Of a DNA stretch of 64,000 nt, positions 54,720 to 64,000 are shown piece by piece; position 1 is the stretch's first letter, and each line of letters opens with the position of its first letter. Both the position numbers and the translations under genes were made by a program. The DNA is taken from NCBI RefSeq assembly GCF_964275005.1, contig NC_092701.1, positions 6,678,715 to 6,742,714 on the forward strand. Reading direction: 5' to 3'. The stretch is from Diadema setosum (lineage: Eukaryota > Echinodermata > Echinoidea > Diadematoida > Diadematidae). The notes beneath the pieces were generated by a model. It ran no database searches and was not told the origin of the DNA. It was given only the letters and a program-made list of their open reading frames with translations.

Positions 54720-56664
54720 CTGCAAGATACAAGAATATGCAGAGAGAAAGAATGCAGTTAATATAAAACAGTAAGAATCACAAATCTACAATGTATATGA
54801 CAAAGAAATGCATAGCCCCAAGGGTAACCATACACATTACCTAATTTCTTATTACATGTACTCTTACACAGAACATAAACAACATAAATTTTACACACAT
54901 ATTCACATAATTTTGATAGTTAGATATACTTGTACACAATTTTTGAGAAAAGAAAATTGCATGTGCATGATGGGGAGCTTTCATCACACACAAGACCCAT
55001 GTATGACATACATAGCCTGAGCCGAAGATCACATGAGCAACCTGGTATAGAGATAAATATCTGTATGCACACTTCGTAAGAAGAACAGACAGACAGAAAA
55101 TTAACATGCACGCTTTGCTATGGTAAGGTATACATATGCATCACATTTTTTTTCCTCACCATATAATCCTTTTTATTTAAAAAAAATACAATCTACTAAG
55201 TTATTCCCTACTCTTCATTTCTTTACATATACAGAGGGAACAACAAAAAAAAAAGCAAGAAAAAGAAGAAAGTGGCATGCATGAGAGAGATAAAAGAATG
55301 AAATTGATCAGCTACAGCCAGCAGGCAGTTATAATCTATGGATTGGTAAGTGCAGGTCATATTGGTTGCCATAGGTGATGGCCCATTTCTGTCTCTCTCG
55401 GCTGCCAAGTATTGTGTGTTTTACCAAACAGTTCCACAAACCAATCAATGTCTCAAGAGTAAGCGAACGCGACTGATCGGCCTTTTTGGCATCAAATGGT
55501 TTGTGGAAGGGATGTGGGAAGGTTATTAAAGCTTGATGCTGCCATCTTACTTGTCTGGGTACTAAATTCCATCGGAAGCTAATCATATGTCAGTTCCCAC
55601 AACTGTTTCCCTGCTTTCTCCATAACAAATAATTTTCTGATCACAAATAGCTTCTTTTCTCATATCCTTTATTACAATCACATGATCAACTAGAAAAACA
55701 CTCATACAGTGCAGACCTCTGCCAAGCAGCCCATTTTCCACTCAAAATACAAGCATTCTGAAAATCGCCAAATTTCCAATATAGAAGCCTGTTGTTTACA
55801 TCATCAGCTCTAGGGCGCCTCACCTAAGCAGAGCACACGCTATAGTGCACATATGCAAATTTCAAATACGCGCAGCTTGAACTCCAAAGTTCAATGACCC
55901 TATCTGCCAAAAGATAAAAAATCCTTCCAAATTTACTTGTGTCATTACCTGGCACAAGTAAAGAATGAGTTCTTGTTTGTACTGCTTTGTTTCATCTTTC
56001 ATTACCTTCATAACAGTTTTTTATATAATTCAATAACCATTGATCATTTAAGAATGGTTACCATGTTGGTGTAATGCTGAGGTTTTCATGCTACAAACCA
56101 AAAGTTCTTCCACCTCTTTGAGGGCATTAGTGTTTTTTTATCATCTTTTCCTTGAAATCAGGCTAGTGTGTTTGTTTTAAAGAAAGTGTTAGCCAAAGTC
56201 AATCAGCAGTGGCAAGTTATGTTTGCCCAACTGTAGGCTACCATCTCTGGGTATTCCCTAGATGTAAAATCAACTCGGGACTAGCCTTGATTCAAGACAT
56301 TATACCATGAATATTTTAACCACTATTCCCAACCTAAGTGTGAATTCACACCTCTTCAAAGCAAGGTGATATCTGGTTTCTGACTACCATGTTAACTTTC
56401 AGGAGGTTCTACTTTAAATGTTGCCAAAATCCAGCCATCAACACTTGGGTGAGAACCCTCTCTGCAACTCCTGAAATTGATTGCAAGAAAATTGTGTAAC
56501 ATCTGAGGCACTCTGAGAAAATGGAACAACAGACCAATATGAGGAATGATAAAATCATTTATTTCAAAATCAAGAAGCACACATGACTAAAACTTGACAG
56601 CCACTCTTACCTCTGCAACATTAAAGGTGAAGAAGTGGCAGGGTTTTAAAAACAAGAGCTACCT
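54720..56664 (-). other. Probable DDAH 5' intron sequence
   Basis: I searched the minus strand for the N-terminal DDAH block (CVFVED-like) and did not find it. AT-rich, no other feature recognised. Confidence 0.4.
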
Positions 56665-56668
56665 TTAA

Positions 56669-56908
56669 AGGGAGAAGTCCACATCGATATTATGTTGCTT
56701 TGTATGAAAACAGAAAAATCAGAGAAGTAGATCAGTAAACATTCGAATTTTTCTGAAATATTTTGTCTTATTCTCTAAACCATCCATAACATTTTCATGT
56801 GTGCGACCCCCCCCCCCAAAAAAAAAAAAAAAAAAATGCACTGATTTACATCTCTGAATTGTTGGTTTTCATACATATCAACACTTAAATCATGATGGAC
56901 TTTCCCCT
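56669..56908. mobile_element. TTAA-flanked MITE, 240 bp
   Basis: Left end AGGGAGAAGTCCACATCGAT and reversed right end AGGGGAAAGTCCATCATGAT, later words TTGTATGAAAAC/ATGTATGAAAAC and TCAGAGA. TTAA lies at 56665-56668 and 56909-56912. A C11/A19 homopolymer pair interrupts the middle. Confidence 0.86.
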
Positions 56909-57269
56909 TTAAGGAGAATGGATGCACCATGTTATGACACCTTGTATGGCTACCCATCAGGAGTCTCATTACCTCACGATCTGGCAGACACCTGCTAACT
57001 TGCTGGACGTAGCTTGTACATTATAGTCTAATACCCTTTGCTGGCTGGGGTGGATGAGCTAGGTAGGTAGGCCTAGCTGGTATCTCAATAACCAATCAAA
57101 TTCACAGGAACCAAATTCCTGCAGTATCTTGCTCCATCCTGAATCACACTATCTACCAATCATTGTCAATGTGTGATGAAGTAGAGTTAGAATTTCTCAA
57201 TCATTTGAACCCATTTTTCATACAGGTGTCCAATTTAAATATCTTCAAGTGTCTATATCCTTGTACAAG

Positions 57270-57412
57270 ATATTTTTACCAACCATGTCCCTCTCGACCC
57301 AGGTGTATAAATGCATACCTGGCAACACTCGGGTAATGACAAGGCCCCCTGGTAGAACAGTGGCAACACTGAATAGGCTACCCTGGTATAAGAAGACTGT
57401 ATCTATCTATCT
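57270..57412 (+). mobile_element. SINE copy B, 5'-truncated
   Basis: GACCCAGGTGTATAAATGCA, TACCTGGCAACACTCGGGTA, GGCCCCCTGGTAGAACAGTG and CCCTGGTATAAGAAGACTG follow the body of copy A (49895-50152) and end in (ATCT)n and a T run. The tRNA head is absent. Confidence 0.8.
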
Positions 57413-60139
57413 TTTTTTTTTTTTTTGAGGGGAGTTAACAAAATGTCAAGTACATAAATGGGCTTCACATATATTTTGATCCTCACTGCTTTCTCCATAT
57501 GACCTGTAAATACCAGTTTATCTGTCTGCAGCAGTCGACGATTTCTGTTGCATTACATTTCTCCCTCTCGTCTTGTCTGGTGTACATATTGTCAAAAAGA
57601 GATAAAATAAGTCCACATAGAGAAGAATAATTAGCAACAAATACAGGTAATGAACTAATCATGCACATTTGGCAAAACAGCATGTACACCCACCACGGGC
57701 ACTACTTACATATCTACCTTTGATTACCAAGAATACATGGCTCAATGTCCTATTTGTTTTAAATCCAGTCAAGTGGCTACACAAACAAATCAATGAATCT
57801 ATATCATTGCAAACACAAATCTGCTGCCATTCTATACAATAATGATTTAGCAATTTAATAGTAGTATTGATAATAATAATGCTAAAAATAATAATAACAA
57901 TAACAATAATTTATACATGTAACACTACCCAAATCAGTATAGTATCATTCCCACAAAACCAGAGCTTACGGCATCAATGTTTAATCGCATACAGAATTTA
58001 ATGCTGCTTGTTAATGTTATGAAAACACATTAAAAACAAGACAAGTTGACTAGTATACTTGGTTTGCCTACAATTGCACATTCTGATAAATGAATCCTCT
58101 TGTTATGTCAAGCTAAGTAACATGTCCTTGGCGTTGACACAATGGTACGAAGAACAATTTGTCATTACCCTTTCTCCCTCATTATACCCACCCCACCCTC
58201 ATCTCACAATATCTCGCCAACAATCCTCATTCTATTCATCAACTGCTCATATACACCGGTGTAATTGAATTGTTGGATAGTACGGCGGGGGCCGCACTCC
58301 TCTCCCACCGTGAAAACACGTTTTTCGGCTCAACCCTCCGCGCCGGCGGGATCCCGTCAACGAGATTATGACATATATATCACCAGGCGTATGTAGCTTT
58401 CATCAAAATCTCATTACATGCAGAAGGGTGAAATGTCGACGAGGAGAGAGAGAGGGATGGCAGTGCAGGATCCTGTCTTTGGGATCTGCTCGCCACTGCC
58501 ATCCATTCGGCACTGATTAAGTACTGTAATTTGCAGGGTTGTGATGTGCAGGCTGCAGAAGAATTTGTTGATCAGACCAAGGGAAATTCATAATTACCAC
58601 CAGTTAGAAAAACTAAAAACTGCAGCTATGCTTTTTTGGATGCATGTACTCTATCTACCATTCCCTTCTGCTTTGGTGTGTAGTGAGAATAGAGCACCTG
58701 ACATTTGTCAACCATACCAGCTTCGTGCAGAGCTCACTGCCTGCTTGAAGAGATGTTTTCATTTCACCAAGTTCAAATGTCTGGTTCTGTCAACAAGTTT
58801 GTTTTTGATTGAATCATTTCAATTTCAGTTTCAATACTAATGAGAAGCAAATCATGTACAAGGCTTACTCTCACAGACTGGCATAAAGCTAGCTTCCTGC
58901 TTTTTATCACAAATGCTTAATATACCAAACAATTTCGCGGGAGTTGCTCCTAATGTATTCATAATTCACTTATCCTTGACCCACAGCTATAAATCATCAA
59001 GTTCATTCACTGATACAGTAGTCCCCACATAATCGAGTACCATTTTATTGGATACTCAGTTTAAGTGTGGTACAGACTGAACAAACTGTTCCAGTGCATG
59101 TTATATCTACCTGATAATCAAGAGACATTAATAGGTAACTGAGCAAAATTCCCCCCCCCCCAAAAAAAAAAAAATGATCAATTTTCATACTTTCCCACAT
59201 CAAGTTTTTAAGATGGACGTCTATTCAAATTCTGAAGAAACAATGAGGTGCTGAGAGGTGAAAGAACACTAAGTGGCCTATGTCACTGGAAAAGACTGAG
59301 CCATGATTGCTGCAACTGTTCAGTCACCGCGACTTCTGTGATTCCAAAGACCAAGAAATGACTTGTGCTCTCACCAAGAAGGCAACTCAAGAGGGACTTC
59401 TAAGACATCTCCATTTATGAATATGGTGATAACTTCTTTGCCCCAAAGTCATGGAAACATCTTGGCAACATCTCTGGTAGGTCAGAAATGTTTCTCCACA
59501 AGGTCACCGAGACTTCTCGGAAACCTCGCACACAAATTAGTTTCAGGGACTTGGCTGCAACTGAGGATACTTCGCAGCATATTGGAGACCAGCTTCAGAC
59601 TGTGGCTTTAGTGACATACTGTGCTGTGTGTGTGATACAAAAGCATGATTAGTGTGTTGTATCTCTGACATGAATGAAACATGCTCTCCAGTTAATCCAA
59701 TTAGAAATGCTCAGCACGACACTGCCCGATCATGCGGAGATGACTGTACTCCTCAGAGAGACGCAGAGTTCATATGCCACATGTGGGTCATCATTTTGAA
59801 TATCAAATCCACATCACATCTTGACCTTCAGTGGCCAATGTCACATGACTATTTTAAGGTACTTGTGCCTTTAATGCCATGAAGTGTTGCAGAGGGTGTA
59901 CTGAGATTAGAATTTCAGGGGAGAAAAAAAAATCAGCATTATTTCACTTTCCTTTATGCTCCTAAACCTTCATCTACATACAAAATTGTGAATATTCTAA
60001 ATATATCTCTGTTTTTATTCTAATTCACAGGATAGGCAATTTCCAAATATAACAAAAATAATAATATGGATAATCACTGACAGCATTCATAATTCCACTG
60101 ATCATCATTACAAAGTCAGGAATTGATGTGTCTGATTTC
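57413..60139. other. Non-coding sequence, probably DDAH intron or 5' flank
   Basis: Contains a short GC-rich patch at 58270-58360, an 11-bp hairpin (58455-58465 with 58494-58504, arms GGATGGCAGTG) and a solitary pogo-like end CAGTAGTCCCCACATAATCG at ~59018. No exon was recognised. Confidence 0.35.
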
Positions 60140-60143
60140 TTAA

Positions 60144-60702
60144 AGGACAAGTTCACCTTCATTAACATAAGGATTGAGAGATTGTAGCAATATTAGTAAA
60201 ACACATCATTGAAAGTTTGAGGAAAATTGGACAATCCGTTCAAAAGTTATGAATTTTTGAAGTTTTTGTGCAGTCACCACTGGATGAGAAGACTACTGCA
60301 GTGTATGATGTCACATGCGTACAACAATATGAGGAAAATATAAAGAGAATTTCACAAAATTTCATCTTTTGAAAAAAGTACACATTCCCTTGACTCGTTA
60401 CTGACATATGTTATGGGTAATATTATTCCCATTGCCTTTAGAAAGAGGCAAGTCAAGTGCTCTTTTACTATGTGAAAAAAGTGAAAATATGTTGAATTTT
60501 CTTTACATTTTCTTTATACTGTTGTACTCATATGACATCACGAGCCTTAGTAGTCTCCTCATCCAGCGGTTCCAACACAAAAGTTTTTAAAATTCATAAC
60601 TTTTGCATCGATTGTCCAATTTTCCTCAAACTTTCACTGATGTGTTCTACTAATATTGCTGCATTCTCTCAATCCTTATGTTAATGAAGGTGAACTTGTC
60701 CT
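60144..60702. mobile_element. Long-arm palindromic MITE, TTAA target, 559 bp, second copy
   Basis: Left end AGGACAAGTTCACCTTCATT and its inverse at the right end. TTAA lies at 60140-60143 and 60703-60706. Arm words AACACATCATTGAAAGTTTG, AAAAGTTATGAATTTTTG and TGGATGAGAAGACTACTGCA parallel the copy at 31282-31840, but the outer ~40 bp differ, so the two are subfamilies. Confidence 0.92.
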
Positions 60703-60706
60703 TTAA

Positions 60707-62729
60707 ATTCCGAACTATGACCACTCCTTCTATTAGAGGGTCATGATTACCACAATGAATTGATGGTTAACATAGAGAACATTTTTAAGGGCTAACTGAA
60801 CAGTCTGGTTTATATTTTCCAATTGAATGGTAGAAATTAGAAACACAATACAAAATATTCAACTCTCATCGAGGGATCCAGCTGTCCCAGTGCAAGAGAT
60901 ATGAAGTTGGGAAAATAGTCACTATACTGCATAATATGATGAGTATTGCCAACACACACTATTTGTTCACCTATATTTGTTTTTATGGCATGATCACATA
61001 TATATTGGTATTTTCATTCTGTGAAATTCCCGTCAATATCTCCTAAATAATGTCATCTGAAAGCTGAAGCAACTTTTCTCATCAAATTCTTGTTTATCAA
61101 CAAACTTGTCTTTCATCAATGTACATCGACTTCCAGAAATACCAACTGCCTGTCAAATAAGCAAATATACAACACGACATGTCCGTGCTATAGGTGCCTT
61201 TAAAGGCAAAATTGGAAAAGTTTGTTCTACAGTTAGACAAACACATTAAGTAGATTTAGATGTGGACTCAACAGAATTTTGTATGTCACATTCACTCTGT
61301 CTGAAATGGCTTGTGAGCAGGAATTCCTTAAAGAACAAGACACCCTCTATCCATTGTAAGTTCTGACCAGCAAACCCCCTTGGAATGCTTTGGAGAAGCA
61401 TGCCTGTGCTCATTCAAGAATGTCCCAAAATCTGGTACACACATATAAAATCTGTGACAACTTCATTTTTGTTGTTATTTTAACTCTTTAAAGTTGTACA
61501 ACTGCATGTGCTAGTGGAGCTACAGAAATGAGAGTATATCTAAAAAAAATAATAAAAAAATCAGACCTTTGTTGTGGATGATATCATGAAATTAATTTTA
61601 ATCTTATATGTAGCATGTCTGGGACTCAATACATCTACATGATATGCTTGGCATTGACCGATTACTTTCTTAAAACATGTATAAATGCTGAATACATGAT
61701 ATGACCTGTCAAAAAATTTACCATGTGGAATTTGTATCAAAAGGGACAAAACATTGGCAGTCTTCTTGTTATGTTACTATTGTAGTCCACTATTGAGCCC
61801 ATTATCTATTAGTAGGGGAAAAAGGTATATTTAGGATTTTCTGAATTGTTTGTATTTCCTGCCGGCATTAAAGGCACTTACCCTGATCATTGCTTTTTCA
61901 TCAAAATTTCTTCCATAGACCAATATCAGAACAAATGTCTTAATATTGACTTCAAATTTTATTTGTTTCAAACACAACTGATCAGTATAATATGTAGCAC
62001 TCATTTGATACAATTGCAGTGTAGAGCATGACTTAATGACAATCTTCTGCTTGTAGACATATATATGAATTTTAGACATCTGCTTATGGACCACTGAGAA
62101 CCAAATTGGAATGCTTTTGCCAACTATTCAAGCACAACTTAACAGGGGGGAAAAAAAGGAGAAATTACAGTGGCTGTATGGACACACAGTTATTAAGTCC
62201 ATACAACGGTCAGTCCATGCTTTAGTGAGCAGCAAAATTGAGTGAGTGGACTTTTATCTTTCGATGTGCCACTAGAAAGGTGTCCTGGTTTGGGGAAAAA
62301 AACTGACTACCACTCCATTGAGTCAACGGATGGGTGCAAAGTCATTAAGTCTGTAATATAGTTAATATCTGCTTTACCCAGCAGCAAAACTTCAGTTTGT
62401 GGTGTCTGTAAATCTTTCATCACCTCAGTAGAAAGGTTATTGGCTTGGTAATTACTTTCCCAATTATGCATCACAGCACACTGATTTTGCTGGTATTCTT
62501 GTTGACAAAAGGGATTTTCATCACTTTAAACTGTAATGTCTGCGGAAAAATGAGCCTTTTATGAGAATCCGCCCTTGATTAATTCTTATATTTTTGGAAA
62601 CCCTGAAAAATCCTCTTCTAAAGGTAGCAGCTTGATTTTGTTTAAAAAAAAAGAAATGGTTCTGGTTGCGTAAAATGCATGAAAATTTCCAAACCACAAA
62701 AAATGTCAACTTTATGGTAAGCCATGTCT
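60707..62729. other. AT-rich sequence, no gene recognised
   Basis: Non-coding by eye on both strands, with no clear repeats. Confidence 0.35.
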
Positions 62730-62965
62730 CGCAGGGGTTTGATTTTTGTGAATTTCACAAGCCTGGTGCTATTCATGACATAACATGCGAAAATATTAAC
62801 TCTTCAATATCAACATGAATGCCACGTGAATGCGTATGTGGTGGTACCCAGTACACATTAGGTACCAGAGTGCTGTGCTCCAGCATCACAAATTTAGCCA
62901 CTTGCACAAACTGTCAGGAAGTCCCAATTCATAAAAGATTACACTGCTAATGATATCCCGTATAC
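62730..62965. mobile_element. Diverged relative of the MITE at 42059-42301
   Basis: TTTTTGTGAATTTCACAAGC, CTGGTGCTATTCATGACATA, AACATGAATGCCACGTGAAT and a CCACTTGCACAAACTG region follow the same order as the other copy. The ends are eroded. Confidence 0.6.
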
Positions 62966-63300
62966 TGCCACATTAGTTGAATGCTCAAGACTGGTACCAG
63001 GTGGTATGAAACCTTAGGTTTACAAGGAATTGTCACAGCTTGCAAAAAATGGCTATTTCTTCCTAATATTTCATCCTGCAGCTGGCATTCTACAACATAC
63101 TCCAGATTAGGAGCCTACTTGTAAAACTTTATTTAGTAAAAACAAAACAAACAAACAAAACAGACAAACAAACAAACAAACAAAAAAAAACCTTCCTACC
63201 GCAAATGCATAAAATAGAATTCCACGCATTTCATGAGCAGGCTTTTTGAAAATAATGTTAGGATATCTTATGTCACCTCAAGACAAAAGCTGATCTCATA

Positions 63301-63990
63301 TGTGACCCTGCATCACAAAGCCAACAAAAAGTCTCCAGACATGGATTTTTAGGGCAGATTCTGAAAGAGCACTGTAAGCTTTAAAATGGTGTATAAATCA
63401 ATTCAAATGGACTCTCCTAACCTATCTAGATATAGGAAAGAAAGCACATACTCTGGAAAAGTGTGAACTGAGAAAAGAGGCTCTGAAGAACAAAGTCTAT
63501 TCAAACCCTTAATCCTCACCAAACTGTGCTAGCTGTGCAATGAATGAGACAAAAAAACAGGATGAAAACGGCCGAAGCAAAAACAATAAAGGGATTATCA
63601 GATTGAGCTGAAATTAAGCATGCTTTATTAACAAATTCTGTCCATGATTAATGCCAACTTTCAAAGCAGTAGCATTATTCTTTCAAAAGTCATGAGAGTT
63701 GAAAGCGAAGAAAGTGTAAAGGATTTTCAAGAAATGAAATGGGGCATCTAAGACATACCTGATCTCACTAACTTTACAGAAAAAAAAAGGTTGCAGAAAA
63801 ACTGCTGCAAATACACATTTCCATTCATTTTATGATCCCAAACTATGGAGTAATGTACAAGAAGAACAGCTCTTTCAGAAAATATGAAAAATTCAAGACT
63901 GACTTGGTTGACTCATTTCACTTATTTTGAGTCCTCACGTAAAATCAAAGCATGCAACTTTTTGTTGGTTTTGTGATGCACAGTCACATA
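63301..63990. mobile_element. TGTGAC-ended MITE, 690 bp, TA target site
   Basis: Left end TGTGACCCTGCATCACAAAG and reversed right end TGTGACTGTGCATCACAAAA, continuing CCAACAAAAAGT in both. TA lies at 63299-63300 and 63991-63992. The first bases resemble the element at 44269-44925 but the rest differs. Confidence 0.88.
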
Positions 63991-64000
63991 ATTATGGTCA

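Noticed and set aside
59018-59150. Fourth pogo-like element beginning CAGTAGTCCCCACATAATCG
   Set aside because: Only one end was found, with no matching inverted end nearby, so it is mentioned but not called as an element.
55400-64000. N-terminal DDAH exon
   Set aside because: A minus-strand search for the CVFVED-like block and other N-terminal landmarks found nothing. It probably lies beyond the window.

Overview
This window is nuclear DNA from an animal, most likely a marine invertebrate deuterostome such as an echinoderm. That placement is inference. It rests on intron-split genes of animal families (heparanase and dimethylarginine dimethylaminohydrolase), AT-rich non-coding DNA with many microsatellites, a Tx1-like LINE, tRNA-derived SINEs and a dense population of small terminal-inverted-repeat elements. 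There is no bacterial-style gene organisation, no CRISPR array, and I recognised no retrovirus-like or capsid-bearing element. A 100-base run of N (20141-20240) is an assembly gap.

Two host genes can be read with confidence, both on the minus strand. Six exons of a heparanase-family gene run from 18440 down to 3869 and carry the catalytic nucleophile and the whole C-terminal half. The N-terminal half, including the acid/base Glu exon, was not found in the window. Four exons of a DDAH gene run from 54719 down to 43990 and carry the catalytic His and Cys. Its first exon(s) probably lie beyond position 64000. Between them, 28367-28566 (minus) looks like the first coding exon of an unrecognised secreted protein.

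Layout: 1-3850, two pogo/Tigger-like ends or elements and the region 3' of heparanase. 3869-18440, heparanase exons; one intron (7608-14848) is largely filled by a nearly intact Tx1/L1-clade LINE inserted antisense to the gene and preceded by about three diverged ~500-bp monomers. 15100-18000, a degraded second LINE cut by a MITE, a SINE-like unit flanked by inverted repeats, and a MITE with telomere-like repeats. 18.4-28.2 kb is almost all transposon: a MITE next to the assembly gap, a TTAA-flanked MITE split by a 3.2-kb element with eight copies of a 13-bp motif, and a 1.68-kb element with long terminal inverted repeats and a perfect 8-bp target duplication. 30.7-34.6 kb is a G/C-homopolymer-rich repeat with an eight-copy ~277-bp tandem array. 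36-44 kb is AT-rich DNA downstream of DDAH with several MITEs. 44-55 kb holds the DDAH exons with MITEs and SINEs in the introns. 55-64 kb is probably DDAH intron or 5' flank and contains more MITEs.

The genes do not form an operon-like unit. The dominant story is a small amount of conserved exon sequence embedded in layered transposon insertions, several of which can be dated relative to one another because one element interrupts another.
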